Source: Pictodentalium vernedei
Taxonomy: Eukaryota > Mollusca > Scaphopoda > Dentaliida > Dentaliidae
Reading direction: 5' to 3'
Assembly: GCA_031216915.1 (NCBI GenBank)
Contig: CM062294.1
Location: forward strand, 33,619,128-33,683,127
DNA: 64,000 bases
In this document: in pieces, positions 33,102 through 44,696 of the stretch
Position numbering within the stretch: position 1 is the stretch's first letter
How the letters are laid out: each line of letters starts with the position of its first letter
Notes under the pieces: generated by a model
The model's input: only the letters and a program-made list of their open reading frames with translations
What the model was told of the DNA's origin: nothing
The model's database searches: none
Made by a program: the position numbers and the translations under genes

Positions 33102-35845
33102 GTAAATACTACAGCTATCACATGACATACATCAGACAGATATGTAAATATGGATTGATGAATCCATGAAGAGTGGATACACGATATGTGTACAAGCCAA
33201 ATTAGGTAAATACTACAGCTATCACATAACATACATCAGACAGATATGTAAATATGGATTGGTGAATCCAAGAAGAGTGGATACACGATATGTGTACAAG
33301 CCAAATTAGGTAAATACTACAGCTATCACATGACATGCATCAGACAGATATGTAAATATGGATTGGTGAATCCAGGAAGAGTGGATACACGATATGTGTT
33401 CAGGCCAAATTAGGTAAGTACTACAGCTATCACATGACATACATCAGACAGATACCCAAATATGGGTTAATGAATCCATGATGAGTGGATACACGACATG
33501 TGTTCAGGCCAAATTAGGTAAGTACTAAGCTATCACATGACATGCATCAGACAGATACGTATATATGGATTGATGAATCCATGAAGAGTGGATACACGAT
33601 ATGTGTACAGGCCAAATTAGGTAAATACTACAGCTATCACATGACATACATCAGACAGATACGTATATATGGGTTAATAAATCCAGGAAGAGTGGATACA
33701 CGATATGTGTTCAGGCCAAATTAGGTTAGTACTACAGCTATCACATGACATGCATCAGACAGATACCCAAATACAGACAGATACGACAGATACAGATATG
33801 TAAATATGGATTGATGAATCCATGAAGAGTGGATACATGATATGTGTTCAGGCCAAATTAGGTAAGTACTACAGCTATCACATGACATGCATCAGACAGA
33901 TACCCAAATACAGACAGATACGACAGATACAGATATGTAAATATGGATTGATGAATCCAGGAAGAGTGGATACATGATATGTGTTCAGGCCAAATTAGGT
34001 AAGTACTACAGCTATCACATGACATGCATCAGACAGATACCAAACTATGGGTTGATGAATCCATGAAGAGTGGATACACGATATGTGTTCCTTCCAAGTT
34101 AGCCAAGTTAGGTAAGTACTACAGCTATCACATGACATGCATCAGACAGATACCCAAATATGGGTTAATGAATCCATGATGAGTGGATACACGATATGTG
34201 TTCTGGCCAAATTAGGTAAGTACTAAGCTATCACATGACATGCATCAGACAGATACCCAACTATGGGTTAATGAATCCAGGAAGAGTGGATACACGATAT
34301 GTGTTCTGGCCAAATTAGGTAAGTACTACAGCTACCACATGACATACGTCAGACAGATACCCAAATATGGGTTAATGAATCCATGATGAGTGGATACATG
34401 ATATGTGTTCAGGCCAAATTAGGTAAGTACTAAGCTATCACATGAATGTATCAGACAGATACCCAAATATGGGTTAATGAATCCATGATGAGTGGATACA
34501 CGATATGTGTTCAGTCCAAGTTAGCCAAGTTAGGTAAGTACTACAGCTACCACATGACATACGTCAGACAGATACGTAAATATGGATTAATGAATCCATG
34601 AAGAGTGGATACATGATATGTGTTCAGGCCAAATTAGGTAAGTACTAAGCTATCACATGAATGTATCAGACAGATACCCAAATATGGGTTAATGAATCCA
34701 TGATGAGTGGATACACGATATGTGTTCAGTCCAAGTTAGCCAAGTTAGGTAAGTACTACAGCTACCACATGACATACGTCAGACAGATACGTAAATATGG
34801 ATTAATGAATCCATGAAGAGTGGATACACGATATGTGTTCAGGCCAAATTAGGTAAGTACTACAGCTATCACATGACATACATCAGACAGATACCCAACT
34901 ATGGGTTAATGAATCCATGATGAGTGGATACACGACATGTGTTCAGGCCAAATTAGGTAAGTACTAAGCTATCACATGACATGCATCAGACAGATACGTA
35001 TATATGGATTGATGAATCCAGGAAGAGTGGATACACGATATGTGTTCAGGCCAAATTAGGTAAGAACTACAGCTGTCACATGACATACATCAGACAGATA
35101 CGTAAATATGGGTTAATAAATCCTGGGAGAGTGGATACACGATATGTGTTCAGGCCAAATTAGGTAAGAACTACAGCTGTCACATGACATACGTCAGACA
35201 GATATGTAAATATGGGTTAATAAATCCTGGGAGAGTGGATACACGATATGTGTTCAGGCCAAATTAGGTAAGAACTACAGCTGTCACATGACATACATCA
35301 GACAGATATGTAAATATGGGTTAATAAATCCTGGGAGAGTGGATACACGATATGTGTTCAGGCCAAATTAGGTAAGAACTACAGCTGTCACATGACATAC
35401 ATCAGACAGATACGTAAATATGGGTTAATAAATCCTGGGAGAGTGGATACACGATATGTGTTCAGGCCAAATTAGGTAAGAACTACAGCTGTCACATGAC
35501 ATACATCAGACATTCAATCCTGGGAGAGTGGATACATGATATGTGTTCAGGCCAAATTAGGTAAGAACTACAGCTGTCACATGACATACATCAGACAGTC
35601 AATCCTGGGAGAGTGGATACACGATATGTGTTCAGGCCAAATTAGGTAAGAACTACAGCTGTCACATGACATACATCAGACAGTCAATCCTGGGAGAGTG
35701 GATACACGATATGTGTTCAGGCCAAATTAGGTAAGAACTACAGCTGTCACATGGCATACATCAGACAGATATGTAAATATGGGTTAATAAATCCTGGGAG
35801 AGTGGATACATGATATGTGTTCAGGCCAATTTAGATAAGTAGTAC
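33045..35845 (+). repeat. ~105 bp minisatellite built from the exon E end and its 5' splice site
   Basis: Each unit holds about 45 bp copied from the exon (gaagagtggatacacgatat, gtgttcaggccaaattag), the donor (gtaagt, gtaaat or gtaaga) and about 60 bp of intron (actacagctatcacatgaca...agacagatacgtaaatatgg). I count about 26 units after the real junction. Three (near 34097, 34515, 34733) contain a small ccaagttag duplication. Units after about 35500 have lost part of the intron segment. Decayed units recur to 38530. Confidence 0.93.
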
Positions 35846-35899
35846 AGATACAGTACAGTTACAACCCGGTGCTTCATTAATTAAAATTTTGCTGCTGCT

Positions 35900-36150
35900 G
35901 ATTTTTATTACAAGATAAATGCATGCATGGACATCTATGCCCGTGTGGATTATGACCCGTCCATGGGACTATACTTTATCACATGACATGCATCAGACAG
36001 ATACGTTAATATGGGTTGAGGAATCCAGGATGAGTGGATACATGATGTGTGCTCAGGGTAAGTTAGGAGAGCAGTATAGCTATCACATGACATCCATCAG
36101 AGAGATACGTAAATATGGGTTAATGAGTCCAGGAAGATACATGATCAAGC
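35900..36150 (+). repeat. decayed donor-minisatellite units
   Basis: Units such as catcagacagatacgttaat and gagtggatacatgatgtgtg...gctcagggtaagttagg continue with more changes than in the main array. Confidence 0.7.
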
Positions 36151-36715
36151 CTGAAAATAATTTTCATTGCGCTTCCAGACAAAATGTCAGACACCAAATG
36201 AATCATGTTTGTCATTTTAGAATAATATCTGACATATTACAAAATGGAGTTTGAGACTTCGAAATAGTGTGTTTTGAATGTACATATACCTTCATCTTAA
36301 AACTGCTCAGAATTCATCCAACCATACCTTGTTTGGCAGGGCTCAGTGAGCCCTGCCAAACAAGGTATGATTGGTTTCATTTTGAATTGAAACTGAATTT
36401 CTTTTCAGACATAATTTAGATACATGTATGGCTATATCAAATTGTATTCCTTCACATACTGTTAATACTGATGGGCTGTACAGTCACTTTCTTCACACTT
36501 CCCAACTTGCCAGGACCAGAAATCACAACTATTATTAATTTTTGGCTTACTAGTTAAGCACATGATTTCCAGCATGCATGATGTTCTGATCACTGAACTT
36601 CATTGATAATTTTGGCATCAGACATTTTGACTGATGATTTTAAACCTCAGTCTGACATTGGCCTTTTTGTACCTGACATTGTCCTTGTCTGACCACTTAT
36701 TTTCTGCTATGTACA
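36150..36715. mobile_element. TIR element (cctgaaaataa...ttattttctg) with 47 bp perfect palindrome
   Basis: The ends match those of 24862-25120. The centre at 36323-36369 is cataccttgtttggcagggc...tgccaaacaaggtatg, palindromic without mismatch. It sits inside decayed minisatellite units. Confidence 0.6.
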
Positions 36716-36746
36716 TGATGTGTGCTCAGGGTAAATTAGGTAAGTA

Positions 36747-37200
36747 CCGTATTTACTCTATGTATTGGGACAGCTAAAAATAATTATTTTCACAGGTGTC
36801 CCAATTCTTAGAAAATGGGGAAAGAACACAGCCTGGTCTTGATTTGATGCTGAATAAAGTTGTGTGTGATTCGTTTTCCATCACTATATACGAAAATCGC
36901 CATCCAATTTTTTTTTATATTTTCATTTTTTGCTTCCAAAACATAGCTTATGATCCCTCATTGGAATGAGCATATTGCGTGCGTTCCAATGAGGGATCAT
37001 AAGCTATGTTTTGGAAGCAAAAAATGAAAATTTTTAGTTACTCAAGAATTTTTTTTATAAGTGTCGTCTGCTACTAGTGACGGGCCAACTGGAAACAAAT
37101 CTCCTGAATGTCCCAAACTTTGGATCATAAAAAAAATATAGTTTTCTGGAAAAAATATGTGTCCCAAATCATAGAGTACCCAAATACATAGAGTAAATAC
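36747..37200 (+). mobile_element. composite TA-target MITE, copy 3
   Basis: It is inserted in a minisatellite unit right at its donor-like gtaagta. The inner foldback is tgatccctcattggaatgag... and inverse. The right end is slightly trimmed (agagtaaatac|agctatc). Confidence 0.8.
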
Positions 37201-37515
37201 AGCTATCGCATTACACACATCAGACAGTTATGTAAATATGGGTTAATAAATCCTGGGAGAGTGGATACATGATGTGTGTTCTGTCTAAGTTAGGAGTGCA
37301 GTACTGCTATCACATTTCACACATCAAAAGATATGTAAATTTGGATCAATGAATCCGTGTTCAGGCTAAGGTAGGAGAGCAGTACAACTATCACATAGCA
37401 CACATCAGACAGATACATAAATATAAGTCAATGAATCCATGAAGCATGGATTCACGATGCTTGTTCAGGCTAAGTTAAAAGACCAGTACAGCTATCACAT
37501 GACACACATCAGACA
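37201..37515 (+). repeat. decayed donor-minisatellite units, second block
   Basis: It carries cacacatcagacag, tgggagagtggatacatgat and related blocks at about 100 bp spacing, well diverged from the main array. Confidence 0.65.
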
Positions 37516-37519
37516 GATA

Positions 37520-37675
37520 TAGAGGATATGAAATGAGTGTTTTTCTCATATAATAATTATGAAACGAGTCTAAGAATTTTCCGTTTTGGCGAACTTCTGG
37601 CGAGCCCAAACAGAAAATTTGGACGAGTTTCATAAATATTATATGAGAAAAACACTCATTTCATATTCTATTTAT
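37520..37675. mobile_element. foldback element (~60 bp arms)
   Basis: The arms are gatatgaaatgagtgttttt...cgttttggcgaactt and the inverse ending aacactcatttcatattc. The element interrupts a minisatellite unit (agacagatat / tttatcatatgacacaca). Confidence 0.75.
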
Positions 37676-37719
37676 CATATGACACACACACACACAAATT
37701 AGCCACTTAATATGACTTT

Positions 37720-37940
37720 TTAACCCATCACCTAACTTGAGTTGCAGACGGCACCTGGAAAAAACATCCTCGTGTAACTAAAAATTTTCATTTTTTGCTA
37801 CCAAAACATAGGTTATGACCTCTCATTGGAACAAGCTCGTCGAGCTCGTTCCAATGAGGGGTCATAACCTATGTTTTGGAAGCAGAAAGAGAAAATATAA
37901 AAAAAAATGAATGGCGTTTTTCTTCTCGGTAAAAGATTAA
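37720..37940. mobile_element. TTAA-target foldback MITE, subfamily with the 'ccaaaacatag' core
   Basis: The ends are ttaacccatcacctaac and ggtaaaagattaa. The hairpin aaaacataggttatgacctc...gaggggtcataacctatgtt is the same core found inside the composite TA MITEs, making this the likely free form of the inner element. Confidence 0.75.
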
Positions 37941-37974
37941 TACAATATAACCCACCCTAAATAGGACAGATAAC

Positions 37975-38165
37975 GTAAATTCTCCCTACTGAAATTATGC
38001 AAATATAACCCAGTTGTATTTTGTTCAGCCAACCAAATTGTCCAGTTTTGAAATTGACCAATGAAAGCTCCCAACTCTAATTATGCAAATTATGAAAATG
38101 TGGCCCAGTTGAATTTTGTTCAACCAATCAAATTGTCTAGTTTTGAAATTGACCAATGAAATTGA
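37975..38165 (+). repeat. ~95 bp tandem duplication (2 units)
   Basis: The units share ttatgcaaat, cccagttg, attttgttca and tccagttttgaaattgacca with minor differences. Confidence 0.75.
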
Positions 38166-38249
38166 CGGAAGGCTTTATTTATCACTGATTAATATGAAAA
38201 CAAAATATCAAATGTTTTAAAGTGAACAAAATGGATGAGTCATATGATA

Positions 38250-38530
38250 AATGTAAATATGGATTGATGAATACAGGAAGTGTTGATCCATGATGTGTGT
38301 TCAAACAAGTTAGGAGTGCAGTACAGCTATCACATGACACACACTGGACAGATATGTAAATATGGGTCAATGAATCCAGGAAGAGTGAATACACAATGTG
38401 TGTTCAGGCCGAATTAGGTAAGTGTTACGTGTGCATCAAGAGACGAAGTGGGCATTCAGAAAGAATGGATGCACAATTTGTGTTCTTAGGTGAGTTGTAA
38501 GTTTTCACGTAACACAAATCAGACAGATGC
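38250..38530 (+). repeat. decayed donor-minisatellite units, third block
   Basis: Blocks such as atgtaaatatggattgatga, gtgttcaggccgaattaggt and agtgttacg are recognisable. One unit keeps attag|gtaagt (about 38409-38422). Confidence 0.65.
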
Positions 38531-39086
38531 GTAAAATGAGTTAATAGTCCATGGGCCAGGACCTCAAAAATCGAAAATCGGTATCAGGTTTTAGACAAAG
38601 GGAGATGTTATTTTTCCAAAAGGAGAATGTCTAAAGTTTATTTTAACATGATAGACACCTGGAAAAGGCAGTGTTCACTGGAAAATGGAATTCCCTGAGA
38701 CCCTTTCACTTTTTATCTTAAAAAAAAAAAACAGTGGTATCAATCAAGGCCTCAAAAATAGATGGAATACAAATTAGGTTGTGACAATTGATACATCCTC
38801 ACTGCCTTGTGATTTTTAGCTCACCTTGACAAAGTCAAGCTGAGCTAATCTCATCCAAGGACCGACCTGTGCATGCGCCAGTGCGTATTTAGTTCTGAAA
38901 CATCAGGACCTGGCTCTTAAATCTCGGAAATAGGCTTCTCAGTTGGCGCGTAACTTCTCAGATCATATTTTGATATTCTTTCGATGGATAATCGAGAGAG
39001 ACACCCTTACATGTATTATATATATGATTATCATTTATCATTGTTGTAGAGTGCTTAAGTTAATACTTCAAGTCTTAATTACCAAG
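38531..39086. other. intron, mostly unassigned, with an element left end
   Basis: At 38816 the sequence tttttagctcaccttgacaa then agtcaagctgagct resembles the left hairpin end of the long-TIR elements, but no body follows. Otherwise no repeat was recognised. Confidence 0.4.
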
Positions 39087-39174
39087 CATTAATCTTCACT
39101 GTGGTTTCTGATCAAGTCTTGGCTGCCTAAATAGGCAGCCAAGACTTGATCAGAAACCACGGTGAAGATTAATG
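39087..39174. repeat. 88 bp palindrome
   Basis: Two 42 bp arms with a single mismatch flank aaat. The arms carry gatcaagtcttggctgcct, the motif also seen in repeat family R. Confidence 0.92.
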
Positions 39175-39299
39175 TTTGCTATAGTGTACTAAATTAAAAT
39201 GATGAGAGCTATTACATACTTGCAGTGTGTGTTACAAACAGCAGTGTGACTCCGTAAATTGAAATCTGGCACATGAATTGAAAAAATAGGCTCCAAGGC

Positions 39300-40320
39300 T
39301 AGAGCGTATTTTAAATAGTCCTGATCGGTCCCTGCTCATCGCTCTCCGTCCGTCGTCCGTCCAGCATCCGTCGTCCGTTGTCCGTCTGTACCATGTTTTG
39401 GTCTTCTCCTCCAAAGCCACTGGGCCAATTCAAGTGAAAGTTTGTGTGAGTGATGGTCTCAAAGGGGCATTGCAGTTTTGTTCAACTCAACAATGCTCAG
39501 CCCCATAGGAAGGGAGTGGGGGAAAAAGCTCCAAAATATTTTAAAAATCTTCTTCTCATGAACCAGTGTGTACAATGACTTGATATTTGCTATGGAGCTT
39601 CCTTTTGAGGTGTAGAATCAAGTTTGTTCAAATGAACTTTGTGAAGTAATATTTGGCTTTGTAATGGGAGGGGTAAGATTTTTGGCCCCGCCCAAAATTT
39701 CTATTTTTTGAACTGATGGTCCAGTTTGAACCAAATTTGGTATGTAATATTATTGGGTCATAAGTACTTGACCCATGCAAAAAAAAAAAAAATTCCTGCA
39801 TCCCCATGGGAACCTGGGAGCTAAATATAGAAATTTTTTCAAATGCCCATATTTCCCAAACCTCACTGAACAGAGAGCTGTTATTTGGTATGAAGTATCC
39901 TTAGGACCAGTAGAACTGAATGGTAAAAAAAAATAGCCATCGGTTATGTAAGGGTGTTCTGTCAGCATATTTGCAAAATGTTTAAAAAAATCTTTTCTCC
40001 AGGACAAATGGTCAGAATATTTTGATATTTGGTTTACAACATCCATAGTGGGGTCAGATACAATTTTGTTAAAATGAAGCCCATTGATTCAAATTTGTGC
40101 TCAATACAGGGGTCCAAAATTTTAACTTGGTGCAATATAGGGAATATTCTTTAAAAATCTTCTTTAGAACCACCAATCAGAATCTTTGAATGTTTGGTAT
40201 ACATCATTGTTACGAGGGTCAGATTCAAGATTGTTCAAACCAAGTCCCTAGGTTAATATTTGGGCTTACTATGGAAGCCCAAATTTTAACTTAGTGCAAA
40301 AAAAATGTCCCTGGTGAAAG
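39300..40320 (+). mobile_element. long-TIR element body, ends lost
   Basis: It opens with ctccgtccgtcgtccgtcca and shares gaaccag...gacttgatattt, ccaaatttggtatgta and tttgggct...cccaaattttaacttagtgc blocks with 1162-2920 and 25671-26400. Only two or three internal units remain. Neither terminus was found. Confidence 0.7.
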
Positions 40321-40618
40321 TCTGTCTTTTTCAAAAGAAACAAATAGAATCTTCCATCTGGGTGAGTAAAAATGAACAATAATGCTGGGGAAGCCCATAA
40401 AAGTTAGAATAACTCCATTTGTTGTCAAATTGACGACATAGTTACAATTTATCTAACCCCCACCTCTAGGAAAGTTTGCAGAGATGAATTTTAGTCTTCT
40501 GTAGATTTACTAAGTCTTCATTTATTGATCAAATAAACAAAAGCAGAAAATGCTGTCTGCAGCATGACTCGTAAGTCCGAAATCGACATTATTATTCGTC
40601 AGCTAACAATATTTAGTC

Positions 40619-41043
40619 TTAAGGCTTAATAAAATTAAAAATCTGTTTCTCAGGCCCTCCCGCATGGTCCTTTTGGCTGCCGCATGCTCTCTTTTTTATA
40701 ACCAATGCAAACTTGAAAAAATAAAAATTCAATGGTTTATGTCTGATATTTTACACAAGTTAATAAAATTGATAAATTTGTCCCTTGAGTGCAACAAGGC
40801 TTTGCAATGCTTTAGCATTGCAAAGCCTTTTTGCACCCAAGGGACGAAATACACCATCACCCTTGCTATTCTGTAGATTATGAGGCCTAAAACATAAAAT
40901 AAATCAAGAATATGAACTTCTGATGGCAAAGAAATAATTACAAAAATAAAATATAAAATAAAAAACCGCCCACCCGCCCGCCTGCCCGCATGCAATTTTA
41001 CAAAAATTGGCCTGAGAAACAGAACATCTACTTTGTGTGGCCC
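40619..41043 (+). mobile_element. MITE P, full copy
   Basis: It runs from aaggcttaat...ctgtttctcaggccctcc to ggcctgagaaacagaacatc...gtggccc. The hairpin is gctttgcaatgctttagcat/ttgcaaagcc. A cccgcc-rich patch lies at 40965-40990. Confidence 0.85.
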
Positions 41044-41149
41044 AAAATTATAAAAAAGTTAGTGTTTTTACAACAGGAACATTTCATGAATGCAATTGAG
41101 TATGCGCAACCCCTTGCCTATCCAGAATAAAAAAAAAGAAACTTTGCAG

Positions 41150-41525
41150 TCGAGTGTTAATGAAAGATTGTGTAGTTAGTGATACTGTGGCAGTGCTCAT
41201 TCCATCATTTGTCGGAGGAGTGCCCATTCCATCAGTTGACAGCGGATGTGGAGATCCAAGAAACATTCTTCGTGTAATTCTGGTAGTGGAAAATGGACAG
41301 TGTACTATTGGATGCCCCTCCTATATTTTAAAGGGGAAGTATAACCAACATCGTCAAAAGAGTAATGTGTCACTTCATCAAGCAAATAAAGATGAGTCCA
41401 AACATGGTGTCAGTAATTTGTTAAAATGTAATTGTAATGGGACAAAACGATGTAAAACCAAGTGTTGTGTTTGTTTCAAAGTCAATGTGTTGTGCAGCAG
41501 TAGTTATTTCCAAATGAAACAAAAT
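41150..41525 (+). pseudogene. Ginger/KRBA2-like integrase C-terminal remnant
   Basis: In frame +41154 the sequence reads MLMKDCVVSDTVAVLIPSF, VPIPSVDSGCGDPRNILRVI and, further on, LLKCNCNGTKRCKTKCCVCF followed by KVNVLCSSSY. In KRBA2-like proteins and Ginger-type transposons a GDTV-x-(V/I)P strand, an 'xVDRGxxDPRNILGVI' segment and a CNC-x-G-x-x-x-C-x-T-x-x-C-x-C-x-K tail follow the DDE integrase core. Here the DDE core is absent, the final Cys/His cluster is cut off, and the frame runs into foldback family F. I read it as a dead fragment. The family call is from memory of the motif order and could be checked by a protein search. Confidence 0.7.
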
Positions 41526-42060
41526 ACTGCATTTTGATTGGCTGAGAGGTACGGTGTAACTTGCAATCCACAGTGGCTTTTTTTTTACACCGTGTTTAAC
41601 CACGGTGTAAAAACAAGAATATACAAGAGCAAGCTATATGGCTAAAAAAGTATCCATTTTTAAGTATTAATTCATACCTTCTACTCGGTTATGTTGGAAC
41701 AAAAATAAAAATACAGGAAATTTAATATTTATGTGCAATAAAATATTACAGATATGGATGTCATTGAAACTTGCTCTTTTGAGCCAGTTCCAGTGACATC
41801 CATATTTGTCTGGTTTTATTTAAGAAACTTACAAAGTACAAATTTTCTGTCCGTTTTTGCCCACAATGTAGGTTAAAGTATTAAGTACACCAAAATTCTT
41901 GGAAATAAATCTGTTATCCTTGTGTTTTCCAGGGTATATGGGAATTTACACTGGTTTGGGAACTCATACACCCTTCGGCTTCGCCTCAGGGTGTATGTAT
42001 TCCCAAACCAGTGTAAATTCCCATATACCCTGGAAAACACAAGGATAACTAATAATATCA
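41500..42060. mobile_element. foldback family F, copy 2, with ~60 bp hairpin
   Basis: It shares ttatttccaaatgaaacaaa and gattggctgagaggtacggt with 32142. The 3' part (about 41916-42050) is a long hairpin (gttatccttgtgttttccag...ctggaaaacacaaggataac) with loop cttcggcttcgcctc. A second palindrome surrounds 41765-41805 (atggatgtcattgaaac...cagtgacatccat). Confidence 0.75.
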
Positions 42061-42261
42061 CTCCAGTGTAAACTGTTGTAATAAATGAATGATTGTGATT
42101 GCTCAGTAACATTGTCATTATGTTGTTTGTCATTGAATATTGTGTTCCATTGAATTTGTTTTACTCTAATAAACTAAAAACTAAACTAAACAAGATTTTG
42201 TCTCATTGAATCCAAGTACAAGTCCTTTTGGACATTTGGCCAAATGACTAGCTGGTTATTT

Positions 42262-42828
42262 TTAGTACTCAAACGATTAGTCGACTAGTCGATGTCAACT
42301 CTGGGCAAACCAGTAGTCGACTCTCAATTGTGCAGACGACTAGTCGGAGGAGTTCAAGCTTTAAGGTAAATAGTATCCCTTCTGTGCCACTGTCACACAG
42401 TTTGAACAGCAATATTGGGCAATCAATGTATACATCTATTGCCATCTAATAGTAGTGACAGTAGTTTGTTTTAATTGGTACCAGTAGAGTGCTGAATTAT
42501 TTTGGGCAATCAGGATATGTTATTAATTTGCCTTGTTGCAATTTATGGGAGAGTGCCTATACGTACTCTCCCATAAATCGCAACAAGGCAAATTAAATAA
42601 GACTATATAATTTCACTCTTAGCATAATTAGAAGCACATTAACAGAATAATGTTCCGGTAAGTTGCTGTATATGACTGCCCAAGTGAAGCCAAATTTGGA
42701 CCTTCAGCACTCTACTGGAACACCAACACTGTTCTAAGGAGACAGGTTATCACCAATGACTAGTCGAAGTCGACTTGACTTTTGGGTATTGACTAGTCGA
42801 CTTTGGAATTCACTAGTTGTTTGAGCAC
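42262..42828. mobile_element. hAT-like element with actagtcga ends, split by a nested MITE
   Basis: The ends are ctcaaacgattagtcgacta and ...cactagttgtttgag, with gactagtcga motifs on both sides. The block gttattttagtcatttagcc lies on either side. The MITE at 42481-42718 sits inside. Confidence 0.6.
42481..42718. mobile_element. 'gagagtgcc' foldback MITE, intact TIRs
   Basis: The TIRs are ccagtagagtgctgaa and ttcagcactctactgg. The central hairpin is cttgttgcaatttatgggag.../...ctcccataaatcgcaacaag. Confidence 0.8.
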
Positions 42829-43194
42829 AAGTTATTTTAGTCATTTAGCCAAATAATTAGGAAATTTAGGCATTTGGCCAAATGACTGGCTGGTTATTTT
42901 AGTCATTTAGAGTGTGGATTTGCTCATTTCTTTGGGGTTTAACACCACTTTCAACTGCTGCAGTCATATCGGTTCAGATGAGAGTGGCCTTGTCAACTTT
43001 TTTTTAATATACAACTTTTTCTTCCTTTTTTTTCAAAGTGAGGTCTTATGGTTGGTGTTGTCATCCATTTCTATGCCCAACAGCTGTAGCCTCTTAGCAT
43101 TTTTGTATACAGGCCATAACTTTTTAATGGAAGAGATGTAACATTGAAACAACATAGAACCATCACTTCACAGTGTGTCGCATACAAAATTCAT

Positions 43195-44215
43195 GACCGT
43201 CCCACCAAGGTCACATATAGGCCTCATATAGGTCAACACATGGAATCAGCATGCACATCAACACATATAGGCCATATATAAGTCAACACATGGAATCAGC
43301 ATGCACATCAACACATCTAGGCCATATAGGTCAACACATGAAATCCGCATGCACATCAACACATATAGGCCATATATAGGTCAACACATGGAATCAGCAT
43401 GCACATCAACACATATAGGCCATACATAGGTCAACACATGGAATCAGCATGCACATCAACAAAAAGGCCATATACAGGTCAACACATGGAGTCAGCATGC
43501 ACATCAATGCATATAGGCCATATATAGGTCAACACATGGAATCAGCATGCACACCAACACATATAGGCCATATATAGGTCAACATATGGAATCAGCATGC
43601 ACATCAACACATATAGGCCATATAGGTCAACACATGAAATCCGCATGCACATCAACACATATAGGCCATATATAGGTCAACACATGGAATCAGCATGCAC
43701 ATCAACACATATAGGCCATATATAGGTCAACACATGGAATCAGTATAACAAAAAGGCCATATACAGGTCAACACATGGAGTCAGCATGCACATCAATGCA
43801 TATAAGCCATATATAGGTCAACACATGGAATCAGCATGCACACCAACACATATAGGCCATATATAGGTCAACATATGGAATCAGCAAGCACATCAACACA
43901 TATAGGCCATATATAGGTCAACACTTGGAATCAGCATTCAAATGAACACATATAGGCCATATATAGGTCAACTCATGGAATCAGCATGCACATCAACACA
44001 TATAGGCCATATATAGGTCAACACATGGAATCAGCACTCACATGAACACATATAGGCCATTTATAGGTCAACACATGGAATCAGCATGCACATCAACACA
44101 TATAGGCCATTTATAGGTCAACACATGGAATCAGCATTCACATGAACACATATAGGCCATATATAGGTCAACATATGGAATCAGCATGCACATCAACACA
44201 TATAGGCCATATATA
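43195..44215 (+). repeat. 50 bp tandem array (about 20 units) with a ~290 bp internal duplication
   Basis: The unit is cacatataggccatatatag, gtcaacacatggaatcagca, tgcacatcaa. Marker variants (aaaaaggccatatacagg, catgaaatccgcatgc) recur in order about 290 bp apart (43321/43617 and 43463/43750). The array resumes for one partial unit at 44530-44570 after a MITE. Confidence 0.92.
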
Positions 44216-44529
44216 CAGTTAAGACTAGAAGTCCTATCATCAATTGCGTGCAAACACCTCGCCATTTAGCGAGTTTATCGGCGCGTTAGGTCATATGGAA
44301 AGGCTATCACATTCTCTATGCAACCTATGCACAATCAATGGTTCAGCCAATGGACCTCCGGGTTGAACCCGGAGGTCCATTGGCTGAAACATTGCTTGTG
44401 TTTGCTGTGAGTAATGGCAAGACTCTGTGGTAATTTGGGTATTTTCAATAGGAAAATTGCGCGCAATTCCTGTGCGAAATTGTGTCAAGATAAGCGCACA
44501 ATTCATGACAGGACTTCTAGTTTTAACTG
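44216..44529 (+). mobile_element. 314 bp TA-target MITE inserted in the 50 bp array
   Basis: TA flanks it (44214-44215, 44530-44531). The TIRs are cagttaagactagaagtcct and aggacttctagttttaactg. The centre is a GC-rich hairpin (gccaatggacctccgggtt...cccggaggtccattggc). The array reads through the excised site (ccatatata|ggtca). Confidence 0.9.
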
Positions 44530-44696
44530 TAGGTCAGCTCATGGAATCAGCATGCACATCAACACATTGGATCCAGTTTCCATCACTGGCAAGCATAGGA
44601 TGTTCTGTTAACCAGTGCTCTTGTTAAATTAATCTTCATAGTGACTGATACATGTAATTGTTTGGTGGGGGTTTGTCTATGCTGTCTATAATATTA

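Noticed and set aside
33542-35163. Frames containing SGYTICVQAKLG repeated along the array
   Set aside because: These are tandem copies of the exon E end reading into intron, without splice acceptors between units, so they are not extra exons.
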